Below are positions 8,555 to 16,388 of a DNA stretch of 64,000 nt, one piece after another. Position 1 is the first letter of the stretch; the number at the start of each line of letters is the position of its first letter. Under the pieces are notes generated by a model. That model ran no database searches, had not been told where the DNA came from, and saw nothing but the letters and a program-made list of their open reading frames with translations. Made by a program: the position numbers and the translations under genes. The DNA comes from Geothrix sp. SG200 (GTDB lineage Bacteria > Acidobacteriota > Holophagae > Holophagales > Holophagaceae), in the NCBI RefSeq assembly GCF_022808935.1, contig NZ_JAKZFR010000001.1:682001-746000 (forward strand). Direction: 5' to 3'.

Positions 8555-8581
8555 AACCTCGGGATGGGCTTTCCCGAGGTT
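8555..8581 (-). promoter_or_regulatory. Hairpin burying the Shine-Dalgarno of the S9-like hydrolase
   Basis: Read on the minus strand: AACCTCGGG, a nine-base loop, CCCGAGGTT, then CCC and the ATG at 8551. The 9-bp stem is perfect, and its 3' arm contains GAGG, the only plausible ribosome site, five bases before the start. There is no U-tract, so a terminator is less likely than a translational switch. Confidence 0.55.
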
Positions 8582-8608
8582 ACTGCAACAGACATCGTCT
8601 TGCGATGA

Positions 8609-9499
8609 TCAGCCCTCCCAGCTCACCCAGCCCGCCCGGCCGGGGATCTCCCGGCGGGAGACTGCCTTGGCCGGCGGGTTCGCCGCCTTCAGCTCCGGCA
8701 GCCAGTCCGCGTGGGTCCGGGCCACGACGCCGCGTTCATTGAGGCCGCCCAGGAAGGCGTCGAAGGTCTCGAAGAGCGCGCCGCCTTCCACCTCGGTGTG
8801 GAGGGCGTAGACGTTCAGGGCGTCCTCCCGCACCAGGTCCCAGACCTCGCGGTTCACCTGGTCCGGCGTGCGCCCCTCCAGGCCCAGCAGCTCGTCCAGG
8901 GTGGGCAGGGTGGTGGGGATCTGGAGGGTCGACAGCGTGCGTCCCTTCACGATGGGGTAGAAGGGCGCGAGGCCCCGGCAGTCCCCCGCGTAGGCCAGGC
9001 CGTAGGTCTCCTGCAGCTCCAGCGTGGTGTCGTTGCAGCGCCAGGCCGGGCTCACCGCGCCCAGTGGCTTCTCGCCGAAGACGGTGCCGAACGCCTCATG
9101 GGCGTTCGCGTACCAGTCCGACAGCCATTTCCGCGACTTGCGGTCCAGCAGGTCGTGGTACTGCACATGGTCCCAGGCGTGGATGCCCACCTCGTGACCC
9201 GCGGCCTGGGCGGCCCGCATCTCGGCGGCGGCACGCTTCCAGATGATGGGCGCGGGCAGCAGCACCCCGTACATCATGGTCTTGAAGCCGTAGAGCTTGG
9301 TGGCGTTGGTGCGCCGCATCTTGGCCAGGAAACCCTTGCGGAAGATGCGCCGGATGGCCTTGCCGCTGTTGTCGGGGCCGAAGCTGAAGTAGAAGCTGGC
9401 CCGCATCTGGTGCTTGTCCAGCAGGCGCAGGAGGGTGGGGATGCCCGTGACCGAGCCTTCCAGGGTGTCGACGTCCACGCGAAGCGAAATGGCTTTCAT
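8609..9499 (-). CDS. arnD: ArnD-like polysaccharide deacetylase
   Basis: A 296-residue NodB-fold protein that matches the pattern of ArnD, the 4-deoxy-4-formamido-L-arabinose-phosphoundecaprenol deformylase. Shared features recalled from E. coli ArnD are RVDVDT at the start (metal and base aspartates D9 and D11), FSFGPDNSG, KLYG, GHEVGIHAWDH (metal histidines), YAGDCRG, HTEVEG and the C-terminal IPGRAGW. The ATG at 9499 is preceded by GGAAGGAACC; a longer in-frame extension reads as unrelated basic sequence. No other arn gene is nearby, so it may act on a different formyl- or acetyl-sugar lipid. It probably works on the undecaprenyl-linked sugar at the inner membrane. Confidence 0.8.
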   Translation of the reverse strand: MKAISLRVDVDTLEGSVTGIPTLLRLLDKHQMRASFYFSFGPDNSGKAIRRIFRKGFLAKMRRTNATKLYGFKTMMYGVLLPAPIIWKRAAAEMRAAQAAGHEVGIHAWDHVQYHDLLDRKSRKWLSDWYANAHEAFGTVFGEKPLGAVSPAWRCNDTTLELQETYGLAYAGDCRGLAPFYPIVKGRTLSTLQIPTTLPTLDELLGLEGRTPDQVNREVWDLVREDALNVYALHTEVEGGALFETFDAFLGGLNERGVVARTHADWLPELKAANPPAKAVSRREIPGRAGWVSWEG

Positions 9500-9555
9500 G
9501 AGGTTCCTTCCCGCTCCCATTGTTCCCGGCGGGCCGAAACCCCGCCAGGGCCGCT

Positions 9556-9583
9556 TTGTGGATCGCCCTGTCGCCTGTATGCT
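9556..9583 (+). promoter_or_regulatory. Candidate promoter of the zinc-ribbon membrane protein gene
   Basis: TTGTGG (9556-9561) and TATGCT (9578-9583) are 16 bases apart, about 33 bases before the ATG at 9616, in the 116-base divergent region with the ArnD-like gene. Confidence 0.4.
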
Positions 9584-9615
9584 TGGCCCGCTCACCACAC
9601 TTGATCGAGGAACCC

Positions 9616-10599
9616 ATGACTCAGAAACGTCTGGTACGCCTGTCGGAACTCACCGGCCTCAAGGCTGTTCCCAAGGGCCCCTGGCAGGGCCCGGCCGTGG
9701 CCGGCTCCGTGAGAGGCTTCCCCGTGGCCGTCGCCTGGACCCGCAATGACCGCCAGGCGCAGGCCACCCTCCTGGTGCGGTTCGCCAAGGGCTCCTGGAC
9801 CGCGGGACCGGAGGGGCTGAAGCAGTTCGCCGAATCCTCGGAAGAACTCCGCGCGGCCGTGGGCAAGAAGACCCTCCCCAAGGCCATGCTGAAGTCCTTC
9901 CAGCTCCTGGAGGACGGGCTCCTCTGCCAGTGGCCGTATTCGTTCTTCGCGCCCAGGCCCGAAGCGGTGGCCGCGGTGCTCAAGGTCCTGGTGGCCTTCG
10001 CGGAGCGGGCGGCCAAGCCGGTGTCGGAGCAGTGCGAGGGCTGCGGACGGGAGACGCGGGAGGGCCTCTGGATGGCGGATGGCGTGCCCGTCCGGGTCTG
10101 CACCCCCTGCCGGGCCTCTCAGGACGAGCAGGCGCGGCGGGCGCAGGAAGCCTACCAGGCGATGGCCTCCAACCCCCTGGCCGGCCTCCTCTACGGGCTG
10201 GCCACGGGCGCGGTGCTGGCCGTGGCCTGGGGCGGTCTCGCCTACCTGATCCACCGGATCTTCCTCTGGGGTGCCATCGGCATCGGCGTGGCGCTGGCCT
10301 GGACCATCAACCGGGGCATGGAGAAGGTGAACCACTTCGGGCGGGCGCTCACGGTGCTGCTGACCCTGGCCACGGTTCTCGCGGGGGACTACCTGTTCAT
10401 CCTCTTCTCAGCCGCTCAGGAAGCGGAAGGTGGATTGAGCCTCCGTCTCGCTTCGGCGGTGGCGACCCACTTCTACGAAGTCAATTTCCAGAACGGGTCG
10501 GGCTTCGTGAGCCTCCTCTTCGCCCTGGTGGGCGCGGGCTACATCCTCTACGTGAACCGGCCGCCGCGGTTCCGCGTCACCTACGAGCCCTTGGGCTGA
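9616..10599 (+). CDS. Membrane protein with CxxC zinc-ribbon-like segment, unknown function
   Basis: A 327-residue protein I do not recognise. The N-terminal 130 residues are soluble and basic. Next comes a cysteine segment, CEGCGRE followed about 17 residues later by CTPC, which reads as a four-cysteine zinc ribbon. Three to four hydrophobic helices follow in the C-terminal 150 residues (starting NPLAGLLYGLATGAVLAVAW). It starts MTQKRLVRL at 9616, where AGGAA lies upstream; the longer frame to 9520 crosses the intergenic region. It is a single-gene unit with a promoter-like site before it and a strong terminator after it. Confidence 0.7.
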   Translation: MTQKRLVRLSELTGLKAVPKGPWQGPAVAGSVRGFPVAVAWTRNDRQAQATLLVRFAKGSWTAGPEGLKQFAESSEELRAAVGKKTLPKAMLKSFQLLEDGLLCQWPYSFFAPRPEAVAAVLKVLVAFAERAAKPVSEQCEGCGRETREGLWMADGVPVRVCTPCRASQDEQARRAQEAYQAMASNPLAGLLYGLATGAVLAVAWGGLAYLIHRIFLWGAIGIGVALAWTINRGMEKVNHFGRALTVLLTLATVLAGDYLFILFSAAQEAEGGLSLRLASAVATHFYEVNFQNGSGFVSLLFALVGAGYILYVNRPPRFRVTYEPLG

Positions 10600-10603
10600 G
10601 GGG

Positions 10604-10629
10604 AAAAGGGCGCCGGAAGGCGCCCTTTT
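10604..10629 (+). terminator. 11-bp terminator hairpin
   Basis: AAAAGGGCGCC, loop GGAA, GGCGCCCTTTT: a perfect stem ending in a T-run directly after the stop at 10599, separating this gene from the aldehyde oxidoreductase operon. Confidence 0.85.
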
Positions 10630-10719
10630 CTTGTCAGAGGAAATCAGAAAAAGGGCCCTTCCGTCCTCCGTTATCCGATCTATGATCATCGCGATCCATT
10701 CCTGACAGTGCCATCACAT

Positions 10720-10725
10720 AGGAGG
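10720..10725 (+). promoter_or_regulatory. Strong ribosome binding site of the aor operon
   Basis: AGGAGG, a full anti-16S match, seven bases before the ATG at 10733. Most genes in this window have weaker sites, so the iron-sulfur subunit is probably translated strongly. TATGAT about 50 bases upstream is a possible -10 element, but I see no clear -35. Confidence 0.7.
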
Positions 10726-10732
10726 TTCCGCC

Positions 10733-11209
10733 ATGCAGAAGTCCCTCCACATCGATCCCAACAAGTGCACGGGCTGCCTCCAGTGCGAGATGGCCTGCGC
10801 CTGGGAGAACCACCGCAGCTTCACCATCGCGAAGTCGCGGATCAAGGTGTTCACCTTCCACAAGGAAGGACGCTTCGTGCCCTACACCTGCACGCAGTGC
10901 GACGAGGCCTGGTGCATGACCGCCTGCCCGGTGGACGCCATCCGGCTGGATCCCGTCACCGGCGCGAAGATCGTGCTGGAGCCCACCTGCGTGGGCTGCA
11001 AGGTCTGCACGATCGCCTGCCCCTTTGGCACCATCAACTACGTGGCCTCCACCGGCAAGGTGCAGAAGTGCGACCTCTGCGACGGAGAGCCGGCCTGCGC
11101 CAAGGCCTGCCCGACCGGCGCCATCACCTATGTGGACGCGGACTGGACGGGGCTTGGCAAGATGCGCCAGTGGGCCGGCAAGACTGACACCAACCCGGCG
11201 ACGGTGTGA
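10733..11209 (+). CDS. aorA: Four-cluster [4Fe-4S] electron-transfer subunit of an aldehyde oxidoreductase
   Basis: A 158-residue ferredoxin-like protein of the HycB/DMSO-reductase-B type. Sixteen cysteines fall in four groups: C12-C15-C18-C22, C53-C56-C61-C65, C86-C89-C92-C96 and C113-C116-C122-C126, enough for four [4Fe-4S] clusters. It lies 12 bases before the gene for the tungsten/molybdenum catalytic subunit and should pass electrons between that subunit and the FAD protein encoded third. The arrangement matches the AorABC complex described in Aromatoleum aromaticum. It is cytoplasmic: no signal peptide is visible. Confidence 0.9.
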   Translation: MQKSLHIDPNKCTGCLQCEMACAWENHRSFTIAKSRIKVFTFHKEGRFVPYTCTQCDEAWCMTACPVDAIRLDPVTGAKIVLEPTCVGCKVCTIACPFGTINYVASTGKVQKCDLCDGEPACAKACPTGAITYVDADWTGLGKMRQWAGKTDTNPATV

Positions 11210-11221
11210 GGAGCGACTGCC

Positions 11222-13072
11222 ATGGCATGGACCAAGAACGTTCTCCGCGTGAACCTCGAGACCGGCACCTGCACCACGGAGCCGCTGAACATGCAGTGGG
11301 CCCAGGATTACCTGGGCCAGCGGGGTCTCGCCACCAAGTACCTCGTGTCTGAGATCGACCCGAAGGTCGATCCCTTCTCTCCCAAGAACAAGCTCATCTT
11401 CGTGACGGGCCCGCTCACGGGCACCATGGCCGCTACCGGCGGACGCTACTCGGTGGTCACCAAGGGGCCGCTCACGGGCGCCATCGCCTGCTCGAACTCC
11501 GGCGGCTACTTCGGCGCGGAGCTGAAGTTCGCGGGCTGGGACATGGTGATCCTCGAAGGGGCTTCTCCGAAGCCGGTCTACCTCCTCATCAACGACGGCA
11601 AGGCCGAGCTGGTCGATGCATCCCACCTCTGGGGCAAGACCGTCTGGGAGACCGAGGAGACCATCAAGGCCCAGCACCAGGATCCCCAGATCCGCGTGGC
11701 TGCCATCGGCCGGGCCGGCGAGAACCGGGTGCTCTACGCGGCCATCGTGAACGACCTGCACCGCGCCGCGGGCCGCTCCGGCGTCGGCGCCGTCATGGGC
11801 TCCAAGAACCTCAAGGCCGTGGCTGTCCGGGGCACCCGAACGGATGCGTACCAGATGGCCAACCCTGAGGCCTTCTTCGCTGCCACGGAAGCCGGCAAGA
11901 AGGTGCTGGCCGCCAACGGCGTGACGGGGCAGGGGCTCCCCACCTACGGCACCCAGGTGCTCATGAACGTCATCAACGAGCTTGGGGCGCTGCCCACGCG
12001 CAACCACCGGGAGGTGCAGTTCGAAGGCGCCCACGACATCTCCGGCGAGGCCATGCACGAGAAGCGGCCCACGGACGGCAAGGCGAACCTCGTCACCAAC
12101 GGCGCCTGCTTCGGCTGCACCATCGCCTGCGGCCGCATCTCCCGCATGGATCCCGGCCACTTCAGCGTCAAGGACAAGCCCCAGTACCATGGCGCCTCCG
12201 GCGGCGTGGAATACGAAGCCGCCTGGGCCCTGGGCGCGGCCAACGGCGTGAACGATCTGGAGGCCCTCACCTACGCCAACTTCCTCTGCAACGAGGACGG
12301 CTTCGATCCCATCACCTTCGGGGCCACCGTGGGCGCCGCCATGGAGCTCTACGAGATGGGCGTGCTCACCGAGCAGGAGGTGGGCTTCAAGCTGCCCTTC
12401 GGCTCCACGGAGGCGATGGTCAAGCTGGCGGAGCTGACCGCCAAGGGTGAAGGCTTCGGCAAGGTCATGGGCCTGGGCTCCAAGCGGCTCTGCACGAAGT
12501 ACGGCCACCCCGAGCTGTCCATGACGGTCAAGAGCCAGGAGTTCCCGGCCTACGACGGGCGCTCCCTGCAGGGCATGGGCCTGGCCTATGCCACCAGCAA
12601 CCGCGGCGCCTGCCACCTGCGCGGCTACATGGTGTCCCCCGAGGTCCTGGGCATCCCGGTGAAGATGGAACCCCAGGCCACGGAAGGGAAACCGGCCATG
12701 CTGAAGGCCTTCCAGGACCTCACGGCCGTGGTGGATTCCGCCGGCATTTGCCTCTTCACCACCTTCGCCTGGGGCCTCGCGGACATCCAGCCGCAGATCC
12801 AGGCCGCCTGCGAGGGCGACTGGTCCGAGGAGCGCCTGCTGCTGGTCGGCGAGCGCATCTGGAACATGGAGCGGGAGTTCAATCTCGCCGCCGGTTTCAC
12901 GGCCAAGGACGACAGCCTCCCGCCGCGGCTGATGAAGGAACCCGCCCAGACCGGTCCCCAGAAGGGCGCCGTGTCCAAGCTCGACGTCATGCTGCCGGAG
13001 TACTACCAGGTGCGCGGCTGGACCAAGGATGGCGTCCCCACCGCCGAAACGCGCAAGCGCCTCGGCGTATGA
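11222..13072 (+). CDS. aorB: Aldehyde:ferredoxin oxidoreductase, catalytic subunit
   Basis: A 616-residue AOR-family protein holding a tungsto- or molybdo-bispterin. The [4Fe-4S] cluster near the pterin is marked by C296, C299 and C303 (ACFGCTIACG) with C510 as the distant fourth ligand, the spacing known from Pyrococcus AOR. The N-terminal domain has GPLTGT and the R-Y motif of pterin binding (about residues 63-80). Members oxidise aldehydes to carboxylic acids, or run in reverse to reduce acids. Which aldehyde is used cannot be read from sequence. GAGG-type ribosome site upstream; 12 bases after aorA and 18 before the FAD subunit. Confidence 0.95.
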   Translation: MAWTKNVLRVNLETGTCTTEPLNMQWAQDYLGQRGLATKYLVSEIDPKVDPFSPKNKLIFVTGPLTGTMAATGGRYSVVTKGPLTGAIACSNSGGYFGAELKFAGWDMVILEGASPKPVYLLINDGKAELVDASHLWGKTVWETEETIKAQHQDPQIRVAAIGRAGENRVLYAAIVNDLHRAAGRSGVGAVMGSKNLKAVAVRGTRTDAYQMANPEAFFAATEAGKKVLAANGVTGQGLPTYGTQVLMNVINELGALPTRNHREVQFEGAHDISGEAMHEKRPTDGKANLVTNGACFGCTIACGRISRMDPGHFSVKDKPQYHGASGGVEYEAAWALGAANGVNDLEALTYANFLCNEDGFDPITFGATVGAAMELYEMGVLTEQEVGFKLPFGSTEAMVKLAELTAKGEGFGKVMGLGSKRLCTKYGHPELSMTVKSQEFPAYDGRSLQGMGLAYATSNRGACHLRGYMVSPEVLGIPVKMEPQATEGKPAMLKAFQDLTAVVDSAGICLFTTFAWGLADIQPQIQAACEGDWSEERLLLVGERIWNMEREFNLAAGFTAKDDSLPPRLMKEPAQTGPQKGAVSKLDVMLPEYYQVRGWTKDGVPTAETRKRLGV

Positions 13073-13090
13073 AGAGAGCATGAGGTTCCC

Positions 13091-14335
13091 ATGAAGCACC
13101 TCATCATCGGAAGCGGGCCCGCCGGGGTGGTCGCGGCAGAGACCCTGCGCAAGGCCGACCCCGCCGCGGAGATCACCCTGCTCTGCGGCGAGGGGGAGCC
13201 TCCTTACGCCCGCATGGCCATCCCCTACCTGCTGAAGGGAGAGATCGAGGAGGCGGGCACCCACATCCGGAAGGATGCCGACCACTACGAGCGCCTGCGG
13301 ATCCAGCTGGTTCAGGCCCGGGCGAAGGGCATTGACACGGCCCGCCGCACCGTCGATCTGGGCGACGGCCGCCAGCTCCCCTTCGACCGGCTGCTCATCG
13401 CCACGGGGTCCCATCCCAGCCTGGAGAAGATCCCAGGCATGGACCTCCCCGGCGTTCACAGCTGCTGGACCCTCGAGGACGCCCGGACCATCCTCGCCCA
13501 GGCCCGCCCCGGCACCCGCATCGTCCAGATGGGCGCGGGCTTCGTGGGCTGCATCATCATGGAGGGCCTGCTCTCCCGTGGCGTGGACCTCACCATCCTC
13601 GTCCGCAGCGGCTACATGGTGCGCCGCATGATGAACCCCACCGCCAGCGGCCTCATCCGCAAGTGGTGCGAGGCCAAGGGCGTGAAGGTCCTCACCCACA
13701 CCCAGCCCCAGGGCCTCTCGATCAAGGAGGGCGTCCTCCAGGTGGCTCTGGGCGAAGGGCGCGTGCTGCCGGCGGACCTCTACCTCAGCGTGGTGGGCGT
13801 GGACCCCACCCTGGGCTTCCTGGAGGGCAGCCGCATCGAAGTGGGTCACGGCATCCTGGTGGACGCCGCCATGCAGACCAGCGTTCCCGGCATCTATGCT
13901 GCGGGGGACGTGGCCGAGGCGACGGATTGCCTCACGGGCCAGCGGCGGATCAACGCCATCCAGCCCAACGCGGTGGAGCAGGGCCGGATCGCCGCGCTGA
14001 ACATGGCCGGAAAGCCTGCCCAGTTCCGCGGGAGCTTTGTCTTCAACGTGCTGACCACGCTCGGCCTGGTGTCTTCCTCCTTCGGGGAATGGCAGGGGGT
14101 GCCGGGCGGGGAATCCACCGAGGTGCTCGACGAGGCCCACTACCGCTACCTGAACCTCCAGTTCGACGGGGACCGCTTGGTAGGCGCCAACTGCGTGGGG
14201 TTCGCCGACCACGTGGGCGCATTCCGCGGGCTCATCGAAGGGCGGATCCGCCTGGGCATCTGGAAGCAGCGCCTCCTGGAGGATCCGACGCGGATCATGC
14301 AGGCCTACCTCGCGGCCGCGCACCGGGTGGCATGA
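13091..14335 (+). CDS. aorC: FAD/NAD(P)-dependent oxidoreductase subunit of the AOR complex
   Basis: A 414-residue pyridine-nucleotide-disulfide-type flavoprotein. The FAD-binding loop is at the very start (HLIIGSGPAGVVAAETLRK), the NAD(P) Rossmann motif at about residues 140-155 (VQMGAGFVGCIIMEG) and the second FAD motif near 270-280 (GIYAAGDVAE). It lacks a redox CxxC pair, so it should work as an electron transferase like NADH:rubredoxin or nitrite reductase flavoproteins. Third in the aor operon, it probably couples aldehyde oxidation to NAD+ reduction, as AorC does in Aromatoleum. It overlaps the next gene by four bases (ATGA). Confidence 0.9.
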   Translation: MKHLIIGSGPAGVVAAETLRKADPAAEITLLCGEGEPPYARMAIPYLLKGEIEEAGTHIRKDADHYERLRIQLVQARAKGIDTARRTVDLGDGRQLPFDRLLIATGSHPSLEKIPGMDLPGVHSCWTLEDARTILAQARPGTRIVQMGAGFVGCIIMEGLLSRGVDLTILVRSGYMVRRMMNPTASGLIRKWCEAKGVKVLTHTQPQGLSIKEGVLQVALGEGRVLPADLYLSVVGVDPTLGFLEGSRIEVGHGILVDAAMQTSVPGIYAAGDVAEATDCLTGQRRINAIQPNAVEQGRIAALNMAGKPAQFRGSFVFNVLTTLGLVSSSFGEWQGVPGGESTEVLDEAHYRYLNLQFDGDRLVGANCVGFADHVGAFRGLIEGRIRLGIWKQRLLEDPTRIMQAYLAAAHRVA

Positions 14336-14586
14336 AGATCACCTTCAAGCTCTTCGCCTCCCTCGCGGTCCACCTGCCGCCGGAGGCGCGAAGGCGGCAT
14401 CGCATCGACCTGGAGGTGGATCCGGGCTGCACGGTGGGCGAGGTGATCCGCCGCCAGGGCGTTCCGCCAGCCCAGTGCGCCATCGTGCTGGTGGACGGCG
14501 CCTGGGTGGCCGCCTCGGAATGGGACTCCCGCACCTTGACCGAAGGGCAGGCCCTGGCCATCTGGCCACCCGTGGCCGGCGGCTGA
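14332..14586 (+). CDS. MoaD/ThiS-family sulfur carrier of the aor operon
   Basis: An 84-residue beta-grasp protein that ends in Gly-Gly (WPPVAGG), the thiocarboxylate-forming tail of MoaD and ThiS. It starts MKITFKLFASLAVHLPPEA, typical of MoaD. The position in an AOR operon fits a dedicated sulfur donor for the dithiolene of the metal-binding pterin. The ATG overlaps the aorC stop (ATGA), and its own stop overlaps the next ATG (TGATG). The matching activating enzyme (MoeB/ThiF type) is not in this window. Confidence 0.88.
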   Translation: MKITFKLFASLAVHLPPEARRRHRIDLEVDPGCTVGEVIRRQGVPPAQCAIVLVDGAWVAASEWDSRTLTEGQALAIWPPVAGG

Positions 14587-14870
14587 TGGACCACCGCCTG
14601 GATCTGGAGATGGCCATCTCCCGGGAGGAGTTCCTGCGCCTGTTGCCCGGGGCTGTGGGGTCCTTCGCCGAAGGGGAGGAGGGCCTCTTCCGGGGTGCGG
14701 ATGGCGCCGGTCGCTGGATCATCCGGCTCGTGCCCCTGGCGGAGCTCCGCCTGGGCAGCGTGGTCCTGCCCCGTCACCGTGTCGAGGTCCGCCTCGCCGA
14801 CTGCCCGGCGGAGGCGGCCCAGGCCTTCATGGCCCAGCTTCTCCGCGGCTTCATGCGGGGCGGGGGCTAG
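14586..14870 (+). CDS. Unknown small protein at the end of the aor operon
   Basis: A 94-residue soluble protein I do not recognise. It begins MDHRLDLEMAISREEFLRL, has a tryptophan-containing strand (WIIRLVPLAELRLGSVVLP) and ends in a short basic tail RGFMRGGG. Its start overlaps the stop of the MoaD-like gene by one base, so it is translationally coupled to the aor operon. It probably helps assemble the cofactor or the complex. No metal or nucleotide motif is visible. The fold pattern (beta-rich middle, C-terminal helix) suggests a small alpha/beta domain. Confidence 0.65.
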   Translation: MDHRLDLEMAISREEFLRLLPGAVGSFAEGEEGLFRGADGAGRWIIRLVPLAELRLGSVVLPRHRVEVRLADCPAEAAQAFMAQLLRGFMRGGG

Positions 14871-14887
14871 AAAACCCCAAGGTCCCG

Positions 14888-14893
14888 TATAAT
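14888..14893 (+). promoter_or_regulatory. Perfect TATAAT six bases before the POT transporter start
   Basis: TATAAT is separated from the ATG at 14900 by only six bases, so transcription would begin at or near the start codon and give a leaderless mRNA. There is no Shine-Dalgarno sequence before this ATG. No TTGACA-like box is seen at the right distance. Confidence 0.45.
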
Positions 14894-14899
14894 CCCCGG

Positions 14900-16372
14900 A
14901 TGCCCACCCAGCGCTCCTCCGGAATCCTCCGCTCCTTCCCGCCGGTCTTCTGGCTGGCGAACGTCATGGAGCTCTTCGAGCGGGCGGCCTACTACGGCCT
15001 CAACTCGGTGCTCGCGGTCTACCTCACGAACGAGGTCGTGAAGGGCGGCCTGGGCTTCACGGAGCAGTCCGTGGGCTTCCTCCAGAGCCTGATCTACGCC
15101 TTCACCTACGTCATTCCCATCGCCGGCGGAGCCCTGGCGGACCGGTACGGGTACCGACGCATGCTGCTCTTCGCCTTCTCGATCCTGACGGCAGGCTATT
15201 TCGTGGCGGGGAACGTCACCTCCTACGGCGCGGTCTTCGCGGGGCTGCTGGTGATGGCGACCGGCGCGGGCCTGTTCAAGCCCATCATCTCGGGCACCCT
15301 GGCCCGCACCACCACGGAGGAGAACTCCGGATTCGGCTTCGGCATCTACTACTGGATGATCAACATCGGCGCCTTCCTGGCGCCCCTGGTCGTGAGCGTG
15401 CTGAAGGGGTTCTCGTGGCGCTACGTGTTCATCGCCTCGGCCCTCTACTGCGCGGCCATGCTGGTGCCCACGGTCTTCCTGTTCAAGGACCCGCCGAAAC
15501 CCGAGAACACCAAGAGTCTGAAGGAGGTGGCCCACGGGGCGGCCCTCGTGCTGGGCGACGCGCGCTTCATGCTGATGATCGTGGTGTACTCCGGCTTCTG
15601 GATCCTCTACTTCCAGAACTTCGGGTCCGTGCTCTGGTACCTGCGCGACTTCGTGGATGCCACGCCCGTGAACCGCTTCTTCGCATCCTTCGGCGTGCCC
15701 CTCAAGTTCGACGCCGAGCATGTCACCGTGGTCAACGGCGGCACCATCATCCTGCTACAGGTGCTCGTCAGCCGCATCGTGAAGAAGATCCGGCCCCTGC
15801 CCACCATGGTCTCGGGCATCGTCATCGGCACCCTCGGCTTCCTGTGCCTGGCGGCCTCCACGAACGTGTGGGTGTTCATCCTGGGCATCTCGGTCTTCTC
15901 CATCGGCGAGATGACGGCCCACCCGAAGTACTACAGCTACGTGGGCCTGGTGGCGCCGGCGGACAAGAAAGCCGTCTACATGGGCTATGCCTTCCTCTAC
16001 GGCGTCATCGGCAGCCTCATCGGCTCGAGCCTGGGGGGCGCCCTCTACGGAGCCATGCTGAAGCCCATGGTGGGCCAGCCCGGCGGCCCTGCCGCGGCCC
16101 GCGCCTTCTGGCTGTTCTTCGTGGCGCTCAACGTGGTGGCGGCCGTCGGCCTCGTCCTCTACGACCGCTTCTTCGCCATGGACACGCCGGAGACCAACGA
16201 GAAGGCCCGCAAGATCATGCTGGGGATCTACGTCCTGCTCCTCGCCGCGGGCGTGGCATTCGTCTGGTCGGCGGTGGCCGGCCCCTCCGTCTCCTACAAA
16301 ACCCTGGTCCAGGCCGTGATCATGCTGGCCCTGGGCGCGGGCGGAACGGTGGTCAGCCTGCGCAAGGGCTGA
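14900..16372 (+). CDS. POT-family proton-dependent oligopeptide transporter
   Basis: A 490-residue major-facilitator protein of the proton-oligopeptide (PTR2/POT) family, importing di- and tripeptides with protons. The signature of helix 1 is present as ELFERAAYYGLNSVLAVY (the ExxER..YYG motif at about residues 24-32). GGALADRYGYRR follows between helices 2 and 3. About 12-14 membrane segments can be seen. It is not preceded by a ribosome site but by a TATAAT box, so it may be read from a leaderless transcript. It fits a lifestyle based on protein breakdown, along with several secreted peptidases encoded nearby. Its stop is 16 bases from the converging PilZ gene. Confidence 0.92.
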   Translation: MPTQRSSGILRSFPPVFWLANVMELFERAAYYGLNSVLAVYLTNEVVKGGLGFTEQSVGFLQSLIYAFTYVIPIAGGALADRYGYRRMLLFAFSILTAGYFVAGNVTSYGAVFAGLLVMATGAGLFKPIISGTLARTTTEENSGFGFGIYYWMINIGAFLAPLVVSVLKGFSWRYVFIASALYCAAMLVPTVFLFKDPPKPENTKSLKEVAHGAALVLGDARFMLMIVVYSGFWILYFQNFGSVLWYLRDFVDATPVNRFFASFGVPLKFDAEHVTVVNGGTIILLQVLVSRIVKKIRPLPTMVSGIVIGTLGFLCLAASTNVWVFILGISVFSIGEMTAHPKYYSYVGLVAPADKKAVYMGYAFLYGVIGSLIGSSLGGALYGAMLKPMVGQPGGPAAARAFWLFFVALNVVAAVGLVLYDRFFAMDTPETNEKARKIMLGIYVLLLAAGVAFVWSAVAGPSVSYKTLVQAVIMLALGAGGTVVSLRKG

Positions 16373-16388
16373 AACCTCGTTCGGGGGC

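Noticed and set aside
8609-9499. Chitooligosaccharide or peptidoglycan deacetylase instead of ArnD
   Set aside because: The RVDVDT start, FGPDNSG, HTEVEG and IPGRAGW strings follow ArnD rather than PgdA/NodB; the substrate still remains open.
10634-14323. A very long open frame on the minus strand opposite the aldehyde oxidoreductase operon
   Set aside because: It mirrors the real genes, is rich in H, R, G and A, has no ribosome site or known domain, and arises from third-position G+C bias.
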